64,000 nt of DNA from JASGMR01 sp963664675 (GCA_963664675.2 CAXXLB010000009.1:496001-560000); one strand, 5' to 3'; positions 46,901-56,349 are shown, counted from the stretch's first letter. Program-made: numbers and translations. The notes: generated from the sequence alone by a model not told the origin.

Positions 46901-47494
46901 ATAGCCGAAGAAACCGGTTTAATTCATAAACTTGATATGCTCGTTATGAAAAAGGTAAAAAGTGATTTAAAATTACTCAATGATAATGATATAGACGTTT
47001 CAATATCTTTTAATTTATCCGTAAAAGAGATATTGAGAGATGATATTGTTTCCGACATTTTAAATTCATTCGAAGGGGTCAATAAAAGGAAATTGAATAT
47101 AGAAATAACAGAAAGCACATTTATGAAAGATATGGAGTCCACTTTGAATAAATTGAATATATTGAAAAAAGAAGGATTCTATTTAAGTATAGATGACTTC
47201 GGAACGGGTTATTCATCTTTAAGTTATCTTCAAAAGCTTCCCGTGAATTTTCTTAAAATAGATAAATCGTTTATAATAGACATTGACAATGATGATAAAT
47301 CCAACGAAAACATCGTCAGAACAATTATTTCTCTGGCTAAAAACTTAAATTTGAAGACCATAGCAGAAGGTATTGAAACAGAGGAACAGAGAACTCTGCT
47401 GAAAAATCTTCATTGTGATTATGGTCAGGGGTATCTTTTCTGTAAACCTGTTTCAATAAAAGAAATGATACCTTTTATAAATAAACACTCCTAA
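43958..47494 (+). CDS. Multi-sensor cyclic-di-GMP protein: PAS-GAF-PAS-PAS-GAF-GGDEF(degenerate)-EAL
   Basis: 1178 residues, no membrane segment, so a cytoplasmic sensor. Rough domains: PAS 25-145, GAF 155-315 with CRECPNFNDC, PAS 335-445, PAS 450-560, GAF 575-735, GGDEF 745-905, EAL 925-1178. The GGDEF signature reads EGEEF, so diguanylate cyclase activity is probably lost, though it might bind GTP. The EAL domain keeps ESLARW, NLSVKE, EITEST, IDDFGTGYSSLSYL, LKIDKSFI and AEGIETEEQ, so it should hydrolyse cyclic di-GMP. It is followed 36 bp later by a cyclase of opposite activity. SD is weak (GGGGATAG). Confidence 0.9.
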   Translation: MEKNKKIGEEIEVFKKSENSLIDEVKSFEKFLDLSDVIFLVIGKDGKIIFSNETTSKILGYSKEFLHKKNWFKTALSYEELRRVRKVFSMIMRGKINEVKNFENYVLTKDKKKRLISWKNSYIKDKNNEIVAIVSSGEDITEKRKMEENLMRLNRLIKAITNINKLITKESSEKELIRKACLEFVKTRGYLSSFIITFDKNGKYKEFASAGEIIDEPIFIKKIKSLDIPCIKNILDKNEIFFVRDSDNCRECPNFNDCEKKATVSLKLSYSGRTWGILSATVPQDYLDNEEEMELFREVSEDIAFALYKIEMEKSQKKLQEEIEKNEKRLRNLFEHTSIGIYRTAPDGKILFANPAFLNIIGYDSFEELEKGKNEIIDVTGYPRENFKRLIEKNGYINGFITKLRKKDGSPITVIENARALNDENGQYIYEGTIEDVSDWVKAQKALEESELKFRTFTESIPIGIFIIQNDEIIYVNPAAIRMLGINEKDFRYKNIWNFIHPEFIDMVKEKKRTFEKNPDAENDYECKIVDINGTEKWVRIIGRNIKYGGKRVRLVSFHDIDEEVKRRMDISRETNFKQNLVQTVSRILSGELDESIYSIILEGLKNSVDGIDELSILIEDESNVYRFKEATFLNKDQIKKVFLTKNDINFLLEKTGTVELWNLTDKLKNSSGYSSLVNNALQKREINYSVSFPIVVEKRTVGFLNIGFKKKHRQLNKSTKDMLEIFAQQIGSIIKRKKLEEELKSEKNNLQYIALHDPITGLSNRRYFIERLSKLINYHEYKGISFALIQINIERYKNVKDVFGHEIGDLLLKKIGEKISNTINRRDELFKLEGEEFAIVLQNCDKNNVSEKLKKILSVFEEPFKIFDQYVNVSAKIGIAIYPDDGTDYHLLSRNSSIALTNAFLREKGVCIFNEKQSVDLNKRTLLEQELRNAIMTGKNLLLYYQPILNLNTNKIEKLESLARWKSEKYGFISPDIFINIAEETGLIHKLDMLVMKKVKSDLKLLNDNDIDVSISFNLSVKEILRDDIVSDILNSFEGVNKRKLNIEITESTFMKDMESTLNKLNILKKEGFYLSIDDFGTGYSSLSYLQKLPVNFLKIDKSFIIDIDNDDKSNENIVRTIISLAKNLNLKTIAEGIETEEQRTLLKNLHCDYGQGYLFCKPVSIKEMIPFINKHS

Positions 47495-47530
47495 TTTTAT
47501 TTAAAAAACAATAATGAGGGAGGAAGTTGA

Positions 47531-49060
47531 ATGAAAAAATTATTTGAAAAACCGGTTTTTTTAAAATTTGTAATTTATATTTCTATAGCTATAACGCTTT
47601 TTACAATCTCCGTTTTACATATAAAAAATAATATTTATAATCAAAGAATGAACGAAATATATCGAACCGATATAAATTTTTTAAATGATTATTATAATTT
47701 CTTTTTAAATGAAATCAACAGTACAACTTCAGATTTACTGTTTCTAAAAAATGTAATCGGAAATAGCGATCAGTTTTCAAAAAAAGCTATGCAAGATGGC
47801 CTCCTACATTTTGTGGAAGCAAAAAAAGTTTATGATCAAGTGAGGTACATCGACAAAAACGGAAACGAAATCATCAGAATAAATTATAACGATGGAAATC
47901 CTTTTATAGTTTCCGAAGACGAGTTGCAAAACAAAGAAAACCGTTATTATTTTACTGAAACGATAAATCTTTCGGACGATTTTATTTATATATCACCACT
48001 TGATTTGAACGTGGAAAACGAAATTATTGAAGAACCACCAAAACCAGTGCAGAGGTATGGAACACCCGTTTATAGAGATGGTGAAATAATAGGAATAGCG
48101 GTGATAAATTATCTTGCGGCAAATTTTTTCGATATTTTTGAGAATTCAAACAATACATACGGAGAACCGATGCTGATTAATAGTGATGGATACTGGTTGT
48201 ATCATGAAGAAGAATCGAAGCGTTGGGGATTCATGTATGAAAATAACCAAACCTCATTTTCCAATGAATTCGAAGAAGAATGGCGTTTAATAACTGATGG
48301 AAATGATTACATAAAAACTGAAAATGGCTTGTTTGTTGTTTTGAAAATATCTCTTGAGCTATTCACTGGAGAAAATGTTTTGTGCGCTGATAGAAACTGG
48401 TTTTTGATAGATTATATATCATCGGAAGAGTTAAAAGAAATTTTTAATCCTCTTAATTCCAATGTTTCTGTTGTAATTATTTTTGGAATAATTCTTATCT
48501 TTGTTTTAGGCTTTTTTATGTTTTTTTTATTTGAAAAAAGAAGAGAGGCTGAATTAAAAAAGGAATATTTTTCAAAATATGATTATCTGACCAATACTTA
48601 CAACAGAATGTACGGAATGGAATTGTTGAATGAAAAATTCAAATACTGTGTCGATAATAATTTAAAATTTGCTTTAGTATTCGTAGACCTGGATAATCTG
48701 AAAGAGATCAACGACAGATTTGGCCACGAAAGAGGGGATATGTACATAAAAGATGCCGTTAAAATCTTAAAAAATAATCTGAGAAAAAGTGATATCTTAA
48801 TGAGAATGGGTGGAGACGAGTTTATTATCTACTTTCATAATTGTACATTGAATGAAGCAGAAGTTATCTGGAACATTAGAATAAAAAAACAAATAGAAGA
48901 AAAAAATCTCGAGCAAAAGAATTGCGAATATAAGCTGAGTCATGGAACGGTTGAATGCGGTTCCAATGCGAACAAATCCCTTGATGATTATATAAGGGAT
49001 GCCGATCATAAAATGTACAAAGAAAAAAGAGAGCATAAAAACAGTTTAAAAAAATCATAA
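47531..49060 (+). CDS. Membrane diguanylate cyclase with extracellular Cache-type sensor
   Basis: 509 residues. TM1 at about 12-31, an extracellular double-Cache-like sensor from about 35 to 310 (with YFTETINLSDDFIYISPLDLN in parts), TM2 at about 315-338, and a GGDEF domain from about 345. The active site RMGGDEFIIYFHN is intact and LKEINDRFGHERGDMYIKDA is canonical, so it should make cyclic di-GMP. GAGGGAGG precedes the ATG. Paired with the upstream EAL protein it forms a make-and-break set. Confidence 0.9.
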   Translation: MKKLFEKPVFLKFVIYISIAITLFTISVLHIKNNIYNQRMNEIYRTDINFLNDYYNFFLNEINSTTSDLLFLKNVIGNSDQFSKKAMQDGLLHFVEAKKVYDQVRYIDKNGNEIIRINYNDGNPFIVSEDELQNKENRYYFTETINLSDDFIYISPLDLNVENEIIEEPPKPVQRYGTPVYRDGEIIGIAVINYLAANFFDIFENSNNTYGEPMLINSDGYWLYHEEESKRWGFMYENNQTSFSNEFEEEWRLITDGNDYIKTENGLFVVLKISLELFTGENVLCADRNWFLIDYISSEELKEIFNPLNSNVSVVIIFGIILIFVLGFFMFFLFEKRREAELKKEYFSKYDYLTNTYNRMYGMELLNEKFKYCVDNNLKFALVFVDLDNLKEINDRFGHERGDMYIKDAVKILKNNLRKSDILMRMGGDEFIIYFHNCTLNEAEVIWNIRIKKQIEEKNLEQKNCEYKLSHGTVECGSNANKSLDDYIRDADHKMYKEKREHKNSLKKS

Positions 49061-49397
49061 AAAATCAGATATAAAACCACTATATTTTTGTCTTAAATTT
49101 TAAACTTATTTTCAAGTTTAAATAATACTTCAAAGGTGATATTTTTTCTTCTCAATTTTTTATACTATCGATTTACAACTGAATCACTCATAAAATTGAT
49201 CAATAATAGAATTCAAAAAAATTTGTAAACACTTCTTTATAACCGGGATCGCATGGATTCATCTTCATAAAATATTTTTATACAATTAACACTGAGAGTT
49301 TTTGTTTTTCAAAACAAATCTTAGTTTTCGTTTATTATTCGTATTATAAAGCAAAAAAATTATATAAATGTTTTTAACAAATTTAAATTCACATTTA
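49061..49397. other. AT-rich intergenic region
   Basis: No hairpin terminator with a clear U-tract and no gene was found here; a possible imperfect stem AAACTTATTTTCAAGTTT lies near 49106-49123 and may end the cyclase transcript. Confidence 0.4.
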
Positions 49398-49426
49398 TTG
49401 ATTTCATATATATTTCAGTATATAAT
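49398..49426 (+). promoter_or_regulatory. Promoter of the beta-helix protein gene
   Basis: TTGATT (49398-49403), 17 bp, TATAAT (49421-49426). The leader would be about 80 bases before ATG 49515. Confidence 0.6.
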
Positions 49427-49514
49427 AGATTGTATAAGTTTAAAATAAATCAATAAAATTAATATTATGTGAAACATTGCGTGCGTTTTGTAAAAATATA
49501 TGGGAGGGATATTC

Positions 49515-50405
49515 ATGAAAAAAGCTTTATTGGTATTTTTGTATGTATCGTTATTTTTCGTATTATTTTTTTCAGCAAAGACCATCGTAGTCTCAAAAGA
49601 CGGCACATTAACAACACTACAACAAGCGATAGATCTTGCTGATAACGGGGACACGATTGAAATTGAGGAGGGAGTATACGAAGAAAACGTAGTGTTGAAT
49701 AAATCGATCAACATAATTGGAAAAACAGGAAAAGTTACATTCACTCACGCTGATGAGAATATACCCGTTTTATTCATTATTGGTGCAGAAAATTTGTATG
49801 TTGAAAATATCAGATTCACCGGAAAAGAAAATTTGATTAAATCGATCATGAGTAATGTAGCTATTAACGATTGTGGTTTCAGTACATATACAACGGCTAT
49901 AAATTTTACAGAGGGGTCACTTTTATTAAACAACAATTCTTTTCAAGGGCATAAAATCAAAGAAGATTTATATTATTATTATAAAGGTATTGCATTTATA
50001 GTTAATGGTTGTTCGTCTGTTTCATCTTCGAATAATAATTTAAAAAATATGTCTGCAGGTTTTATGATTTATGACACCAGTAAAGTCGAAAGTAGTCGAA
50101 ATGTTTTCGAAGACGTTGTCACAGGGGAAGATTATTTGAATATTTCGGATTTGAGCATTATTGATAATGATTATTACCAAAATCATGTTGCAATAACCCT
50201 TTCCGGAAGCACAAACGCTCAAATTTCAAACAATGAATTTTTTAGAACTACCAAGTGGGACATTTGCCTTTCCTCTGAGGAATGTAAATTATGTTCCGGA
50301 TGTCCTGTAAAGGATTTTTCAGGAAAAGTGAGTGGCGTAGATAATATCTCAACGTCATTCAGTTGTTGTGGCGACAGTGAAATATTGGAAAAATTATTTG
50401 AGTAG
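49515..50405 (+). CDS. Secreted right-handed beta-helix protein
   Basis: 296 residues from ATG 49515 (GGGAGGG before it). A signal peptide (KKALLVFLYVSLFFVLFFSA) leads to TLQQAIDLADNGDTIEIEEGVYEENVVLNKSINIIG (in parts), the standard opening of NosD/pectin-lyase-type beta-helix repeats, then short repeats rich in N and S such as INDCGFS, LLNNNSFQG and ISNNEFFRT. The end holds a Cys-rich patch, SSEECKLCSGCPVKDF and FSCCGDSE, unusual for such proteins and possibly metal-binding or disulfide-linked. Role unknown; a surface glycan lyase or adhesin is possible. Confidence 0.78.
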   Translation: MKKALLVFLYVSLFFVLFFSAKTIVVSKDGTLTTLQQAIDLADNGDTIEIEEGVYEENVVLNKSINIIGKTGKVTFTHADENIPVLFIIGAENLYVENIRFTGKENLIKSIMSNVAINDCGFSTYTTAINFTEGSLLLNNNSFQGHKIKEDLYYYYKGIAFIVNGCSSVSSSNNNLKNMSAGFMIYDTSKVESSRNVFEDVVTGEDYLNISDLSIIDNDYYQNHVAITLSGSTNAQISNNEFFRTTKWDICLSSEECKLCSGCPVKDFSGKVSGVDNISTSFSCCGDSEILEKLFE

Positions 50406-50521
50406 ATAAAAAATTTTCATCAGGATGATTCGTTTGATTTCATTTTTGATTACCCGAAAAATAATATCCGAATGAATTATCTAAAATAAGTACAAATCGA
50501 TTTTACAACTTATATATATTT

Positions 50522-50553
50522 AAAAACCAGATCTCCGGAGATCTGGTTTTTTT
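50522..50553. terminator. Bidirectional terminator between convergent genes
   Basis: AAAAACCAGATCTCC and GGAGATCTGGTTTTT form a perfect palindrome with A-tract on one side and T7 on the other, between the beta-helix gene and the convergent hydrolase gene. Confidence 0.9.
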
Positions 50554-50609
50554 ATGGAAAAGATAAATTATGATTCAGTTAATAATATTGCACTGAAGAC
50601 AATTTTCAT

Positions 50610-51690
50610 CTAAAAGGTTTCTGTCACATCGTTAAAAATGTCCTTATTTTCTGACATTTTTATAGTTTTAATTTTATCTTCATTTTCTATCATTTTTTTA
50701 AAATCGATTTTAAATAGATTTGGATTGTCGTAAGTCCTAAAGTACAATTGAAGCTCCCCAAGATCTTTTATAACAATCCATTGTGTATAATCACAATTAT
50801 ATTGTTCATCACCGTTCTTAGAAATCCCAATCGGAACATCAACAGTATTGAGTAAATGTAATGCCAGTAAAACTCCTTCTTCAGTTGTGGTAACAGGCTC
50901 TGCAAATTCTTTGAACAAGGATGTTTTGATGAATCTGGAAGGAGGTGTACTATCTCCGGGAATTCCTATGTAACCACTTCCAAAACCTGTTCCTTCGTAT
51001 GTTATTCCATTTATGGTCTTTTCAGCGTTCAAATTACTTAAATTAACATAATTTCTCAAATTCGTTATATGCCATTCAAATTGAGGAGCATTCGTAAAAA
51101 CACCATTTGGATTTTCAAAGATGTTTATCGCGCCATTTATAAATTCGATAACGTAACTTTTTCCTGCTGCATCATGAATCGAAGCATGAGCGGGCAACAT
51201 CTCGTTTAATTTAGGATCAATTTCGGCCCAAACTTTTATTTCATCTCTTTCTAAAGCTTTGACAACTTCATCTGTACTGCTGAAATTGCAAAGTATCCAT
51301 GAAGTGAAATTATTTATCTCTACAGCTTTATCCATTTCGTTCGACCCTATTTTTTTCGAATTCACTTCCTGGCATCCAGAGCATACTCGCACTCAGTCCA
51401 GCTTCATTCATTCCATCTAAAAAGGCTAAATCATATCCCCAAGCATTTACACCAATAAAAGAGTATTCTGATTTCCAAACCAATCCATCCCCGCCATCAG
51501 GAGAGGTTCCCATAAATTCTGCCCCAGAAGGAACATAAACTATGTCTGAATTTGTTGGATAAGCAAATTCCAGGGATCTGCCACAAATAAGAATTCCATT
51601 ATTTTTCTCAGGAGACAAAATAAATTCTGTACAGGCAAACAGTTGAACAAAAAGAACGGGAAACAAAAAAATAATAATAAACTTTTTCAT
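50610..51690 (-). pseudogene. Choloylglycine hydrolase-family (Ntn) amidase, frameshifted in an A7 tract
   Basis: ATG 51690 starts a signal peptide (KKFIIIFLFPVLFVQLFA) directly followed by CTEF, so the N-terminal nucleophile Cys would be freed on export; CGRSLEF has the conserved Arg, and GMNEAGLSASMLWMPGSEFE follows. At the A7 run (51350-51356) the frame is lost; with one A fewer it reads FEKIGSNEMDKAVE and continues to FNDVTETF, giving 359 residues. This is the linear-amide C-N hydrolase family (bile salt hydrolase, penicillin V acylase, acyl-homoserine-lactone acylases). Substrate unknown. Confidence 0.82.
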
Positions 51691-51821
51691 ATTTTCACCT
51701 CTATATTTCAATTTTAACATTCGAACTATTATAATACATTTTTTTAGAAATTTGTGATATTTATTATTTTATTTGATCTATAATTTCATAAATTTTATAT
51801 ATTTCATAATTTGAAAATAAA

Positions 51822-51872
51822 AAGATCAGACAAATTATCGCTGAAACTCATTGCAATATTTTATCTGATCTT
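51822..51872 (-). terminator. Probable terminator of the fucI operon
   Basis: AAGATCAGA pairs with TCTGATCTT across a 33-base internal region, with TTTTTATTTT following on the minus strand. The long loop makes it weaker than the other terminators here. Confidence 0.5.
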
Positions 51873-51982
51873 GAAAATTTGCCTTTTTTAGAACTTCAAA
51901 AAATTATATGTTTTATTCCTGATTTTTAATGTAACTTTTTTTAAATTTAAAACTTCTGATCATAATTCAAATTATCAAGTTT

Positions 51983-53761
51983 TTAATATTTTCCATATAC
52001 GGGACCATAATTCCTACATGCCCTGAAATCCGCATCCTGAAGATTATCAGTTCCAAATGCCGCCCAGGATTTCGGTCTGAATATTCTTTCTTCATCTACA
52101 TTATGCATAGAAACAGGAATCCTTAATAATGAAGCGAGGGTAATAAGATCTCCACCGATATGTCCATAACTTATTGCACCGTGATTTGCTCCCCAGTTAT
52201 TCATAACGGAGTAGACATCTTTGAAAGCCCCTTTTCCCGTTAATATAGGCGCAAACCATGTAGTTGGCCAGGATGGATCGGTTCTTTTATCCAGTATTTC
52301 ATTAACATCTTCTTCAAGTTCAACGGTGTAGCCTTCTGCTATTTGCAGAATTGGACCTAAACCTTTAATTATATTCAACCTACACATCGTGACAGGCATT
52401 TCTCCTCTTGTCAGAAAATTGCTTGAGAACCCCCCTCCTCTGAAATATTCCCTAACAGAAGGACACCATTTTGTGGCATTCAAACATTTCTGAACTTCTT
52501 TTTCATCTATTTTCCAATAGGGTTTCATGACGGGAATTCCATCTTCATCTGATTGCTGTCCGGTTCCGTCCAGGGTCGTTGAACCTGAATTTATAAGATG
52601 AATGATTCCATCTTTTGCTTTTCCTTTGAGTTCTTTACCGGTTACCCTTTTAACCGATTCCGGACTCCAATACGTTCTAACATCCGAGAATATTTGGGGA
52701 GTATTTGTAAGAAGATAACCAAAGAGCATCGATATACCATTGAGAGAATCATTTTCTGTGGCTGTAATGTAAGGATTTCTTATTCCATTCCAATCGAAAG
52801 ACGAATTCAGAATCGCCTCTGAAAAATCTCCGTTGGGGAAATGATCCGTCCATTGTCTTTGCCCCTGAAAACCGGAAACTATAGAATTATGTCCAAGTGC
52901 TTCCTCGTTAAACCCTATATCATCAAGTTTTTCATTTCCAACCATCATATCTCTCATTATCATCGTCATTTTGACCACATATTCCCATTGTTCATTCTTC
53001 TCATCTCTTGTGAATTGATTTTCTTTGGGATTTCTATCGGGTCCTTCTTTGCAATTCAATTTCACCCATTCCATCGCTTTTTTAAATTCCGCTTCATCAT
53101 AAATTTTTTCCCGAATTCTTCTTTCAATTTCCGACATATCGGCATATTCAACATGCATTCCGAGGTACTTTTCTATAAAAGAAGCATCTACCATCGAACC
53201 GGCTATTCCCATGGAGACTCCCCCAATTGAAAGATAACTCTTTCGTTTCATCTGAGCAACAGCAATAGCAGCTCTGGAAAATTGCAAAATTTTCGTTTTT
53301 ACATCTTCGGGAATAGTATCATCATTTGAATCCTGAACGTCTTTTCCATAAATCGCAAATGCCGGCAATCCTTTTTGGTCATGGGCAGCAGAAACCGCGG
53401 CAAGGAAAACTGCCCCGGGCCTTTCCGTTCCATTAAATCCCCATACTGCCTTTGATCTGAGGGGATCTTCATCCATAACTTCCGATCCATAACACCAGCA
53501 GGGAGTCACTGTTATTGAAATACCAACATCATTTTTTGCAAATTTTTCTGCACATCTGGCAGATTCTGCATATCCGCCAATAGTGGTGTCGGAAATAATT
53601 GTTTCAACGCTGGTACCGTCAAAATACTTTAAAGAATTCTGAATAAGATTTGAAACATTTTTAGCCATGTTCATCGTTTGTTTCTCGAGAGATTCTCTTA
53701 CTCCTTTTCTTCTACCATCTATAACGGGTCTGATTCCAATTTTCGGATAATTTTTAATCAT
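51983..53761 (-). CDS. fucI: L-fucose isomerase
   Basis: 592 residues, the normal FucI length. Family stretches include IGIRPVIDGRRKGVRESLE at the start, TPCWCYGSEVMD, WGFNGTERPGAVFLAAVSAAHDQKG (in parts), GGVSMGIAGSMVD, NPYITATENDSLNGISM, and NNWGANHGAISYGHIGGD near the end with the metal-site His. It converts L-fucose to L-fuculose, or D-arabinose to D-ribulose, with Mn2+. No fuculokinase or aldolase is beside it; it ends an operon of IclR, TRAP and DapA-type genes. Confidence 0.94.
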   Translation of the reverse strand: MIKNYPKIGIRPVIDGRRKGVRESLEKQTMNMAKNVSNLIQNSLKYFDGTSVETIISDTTIGGYAESARCAEKFAKNDVGISITVTPCWCYGSEVMDEDPLRSKAVWGFNGTERPGAVFLAAVSAAHDQKGLPAFAIYGKDVQDSNDDTIPEDVKTKILQFSRAAIAVAQMKRKSYLSIGGVSMGIAGSMVDASFIEKYLGMHVEYADMSEIERRIREKIYDEAEFKKAMEWVKLNCKEGPDRNPKENQFTRDEKNEQWEYVVKMTMIMRDMMVGNEKLDDIGFNEEALGHNSIVSGFQGQRQWTDHFPNGDFSEAILNSSFDWNGIRNPYITATENDSLNGISMLFGYLLTNTPQIFSDVRTYWSPESVKRVTGKELKGKAKDGIIHLINSGSTTLDGTGQQSDEDGIPVMKPYWKIDEKEVQKCLNATKWCPSVREYFRGGGFSSNFLTRGEMPVTMCRLNIIKGLGPILQIAEGYTVELEEDVNEILDKRTDPSWPTTWFAPILTGKGAFKDVYSVMNNWGANHGAISYGHIGGDLITLASLLRIPVSMHNVDEERIFRPKSWAAFGTDNLQDADFRACRNYGPVYGKY

Positions 53762-53778
53762 TTTATTTCCTCCTATTT

Positions 53779-54516
53779 TTATGATAATTTTTTGGTTACA
53801 TTATTAACAGCTTCCAAAATATTTTCTCCATATTTTTCAATATTTTCATCAGTCATTCTGATTACAGGACCAGAAATACTGATTGATGCGATCACTCTCT
53901 TATTTTCGAAAATAGGAGCTCCTATACATATTATACCCTCTTCATGTTCCTGATAATCAATCGCTATCATATTTTTTCTTATAGATTTTAATTCCATCAA
54001 AAGCTTTTCCTTATCGGTTATTGTATTTTTTGTATAGGGTTTTAAATCAATATTGCTGATGATGTTTTCTATTTCTTTATCCGTGTGAAATGCTAAAATT
54101 GCTTTTCCAACTGAAGTACAATAAATCGGAGATCTTTTTCCAACCCATAACTTTATGTGGAGTGATTTGTTACTTTCTATTCCCTCAATAGAAATAACTT
54201 CGTTCCCTTCAATAATCCCCATATGTATAGATTCTCCTGTCAGTTCCTGAAGTTTTTCCATTTCAGGAAAAGCTATTTTTCTCAATTCCAAGGATCTAAG
54301 AAACATACTTCCGAGTTCGAACAGTTTTATTCCAATTCTATATTTCAGTGTTGAAGGATCTTTATTCAAAATATGCTCTTCACATAGAGCTTCACAAATC
54401 CTGTAAACGCTGGGTTTCGGAAGAGAAGTTTTTTTAGTTATCTCACTTAGAGATAGTTGAGTCTCTTCAATCGAAAAACAATCAATTATTTTTATAATTC
54501 TTTCAACACTCTGCAA
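53779..54516 (-). CDS. IclR-family transcriptional regulator
   Basis: 245 residues: N-terminal winged helix (VERIIKIIDCFS, LSLSEITKKTSLPKPSVYRICEAL) and a C-terminal effector domain (GESIHMGIIEGNEVISIEGIES, YCTSVGKAILAF, GIICIGAPIFE). It probably senses the sugar acid or sugar carried by the TRAP genes and controls this operon. The start is TTG 54516; GGGAG lies ten bases before it. Confidence 0.9.
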   Translation of the reverse strand: MQSVERIIKIIDCFSIEETQLSLSEITKKTSLPKPSVYRICEALCEEHILNKDPSTLKYRIGIKLFELGSMFLRSLELRKIAFPEMEKLQELTGESIHMGIIEGNEVISIEGIESNKSLHIKLWVGKRSPIYCTSVGKAILAFHTDKEIENIISNIDLKPYTKNTITDKEKLLMELKSIRKNMIAIDYQEHEEGIICIGAPIFENKRVIASISISGPVIRMTDENIEKYGENILEAVNNVTKKLS

Positions 54517-54538
54517 TTCCTATCATCTCCCGATGTAA

Positions 54539-55834
54539 TTATCCCGCATATCCAAATAATCTTGGTAACCACAGTACAAAATCCGGTAAATATGTTATTA
54601 ATATTAAACCAAAAACTTCAATCGGTATCCAGTATTTCAACATCTCTTTAAAGACTTTGCTAACAGGGGTCTTACTTATAGCGCTTGTAATATATCCCGT
54701 CTGCCCATAAGGTGGAGTATCAAGAGCAAGCATCAGGTTAACGGTCGTTATTATACCAAAATGAACTAAATCTATTCCCGCAGCCTGTACAAGCGGAAGC
54801 ATTATTGGAATGACAACCAATTGAATAACTGAAACATCGAAAAACATTCCTAGAACAAAGAAAAGTACATTTGCACTCAAAAGAAGAAGAAATTTTGAAT
54901 TCAAAAGTCCGAAATCAATAAATGCATTGGTTAGTATTAAAGGAATTTCCTCCCTTGAAAGAACAAATTTTACTATCAGGGCCGCAGCAATCATAAAACT
55001 TATAAAACCAACATTATAAACGGTTTTCAAAAGAACTTTTTTTAATTTCTTAAAACTCATGGTTTTATATACAAAAAAACTGATTAATAATACGTAGGCC
55101 GCCAGTACAGCTGCAGCCTCGGTCGGTGTAAAAATCCCTCCATATATACCAACTAACAAAAGTACCGGAGACATCAACGCAGCGAATGATTTCCAAAAAC
55201 TTTTAAACAAAACTTTCATGGGATATTTCTTACCTACAGGGTAATTTCTTTTTTTTGCAAGATAATAGGTCATTCCTGCTTCCATCACAGCTATTAATAG
55301 TCCGGGGATTATGCCGGCAATAAAAAGATAACCCAGTGATGCGCCGGTCAACATAGCGTAGATAACCATTGGAATACTGGGCGGAATAATCGGAGAAATG
55401 GTGGCAGATGCACATGTGATCGCGCACGCAAATTCTCCATCGTATCCATCATCCATCATAGCTTTAATCTCAATTGCTCCGATTCCGGAAACATCAGCTA
55501 TTTCTGAGCCGCTCATTCCTGCAAAAATAATACTGGTTGCTATATTTGCATATCCCAATCCCCCTTTCACCGGTCCCATAGCTTTTTTTACGAATCCAAA
55601 GATAGTATCGGTTATTTCGGAGTCATTCATGAGATTTGCTGCAAAGATGAAGAGAGGCACGGCCATCAAAACGTCTTTGCCACTGAGTTCAATTGCCATA
55701 ATATCCATAAATGATCCCAGATTAACTCCACTCGTTATGAAATAAGAGAAACCACCCATAATCATAGCAAAGGCGATAGGAAAACCCAGAGCAAAAAGTC
55801 CTCCAAATATTATGAAGAATAATACTAATCCCAT
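54539..55834 (-). CDS. TRAP transporter large permease (DctM)
   Basis: 431 residues with about 12 hydrophobic segments and DctM signatures GMSGSEIADVSGIGAIEIKAM (in parts), SATISPIIPPSIPMVIYA and LALDTPPYGQTGY. It moves the substrate with a sodium gradient. It overlaps the small permease by ten bases. Confidence 0.93.
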   Translation of the reverse strand: MGLVLFFIIFGGLFALGFPIAFAMIMGGFSYFITSGVNLGSFMDIMAIELSGKDVLMAVPLFIFAANLMNDSEITDTIFGFVKKAMGPVKGGLGYANIATSIIFAGMSGSEIADVSGIGAIEIKAMMDDGYDGEFACAITCASATISPIIPPSIPMVIYAMLTGASLGYLFIAGIIPGLLIAVMEAGMTYYLAKKRNYPVGKKYPMKVLFKSFWKSFAALMSPVLLLVGIYGGIFTPTEAAAVLAAYVLLISFFVYKTMSFKKLKKVLLKTVYNVGFISFMIAAALIVKFVLSREEIPLILTNAFIDFGLLNSKFLLLLSANVLFFVLGMFFDVSVIQLVVIPIMLPLVQAAGIDLVHFGIITTVNLMLALDTPPYGQTGYITSAISKTPVSKVFKEMLKYWIPIEVFGLILITYLPDFVLWLPRLFGYAG

Positions 55835-56349
55835 GGCTCTACCTCCTTGTCAGGTTTTTTTTCAGTGAACAATTCTCTACTATTTTTATAAATCCAAATA
55901 AGATTATGAATAAACATAAGAATCATGAATATTGGAAAGCATAACAAAAGATAAGTCCACGGAATCTTTAAAACATTTGATCTTATAAATTTGTAAAAAA
56001 TAATATCATCCCAAATAGGAAAAAAAGTTATAATAAGTGCTATTGAGAAAAAAGAATCAAAGATAAGATCGAAAATTAATTGAACCTTTCTGGGAAACTT
56101 TTCATAAAGAACATTAAATCGTATATGTGAACCAAACCTTCTCGCAAGAGGAGCTCCCAAAAAAATTACCCATATAAACGAATATTGTGAGATTTCAAAC
56201 AACTCCGGAGATGGGTAATTAAAGACGTATCTCAAGATAACTTGAAAAACCATAGATAAAAATAATAGAGTAAGAAAAATTGGAGCGATGTGAAATTCAA
56301 TTATATTTAAAATCGAAATTCCGATTTTTTTAAAAAGTTTTATCATCAT
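55825..56349 (-). CDS. TRAP transporter small permease (DctQ)
   Basis: 174 residues with four membrane helices and the SQYSFIWVIFLGAPLARRFGSHIRF region typical of DctQ (in parts). It partners DctM. It lies 55 bp after the binding-protein gene. Confidence 0.9.
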   Translation of the reverse strand: MMIKLFKKIGISILNIIEFHIAPIFLTLLFLSMVFQVILRYVFNYPSPELFEISQYSFIWVIFLGAPLARRFGSHIRFNVLYEKFPRKVQLIFDLIFDSFFSIALIITFFPIWDDIIFYKFIRSNVLKIPWTYLLLCFPIFMILMFIHNLIWIYKNSRELFTEKKPDKEVEPWD

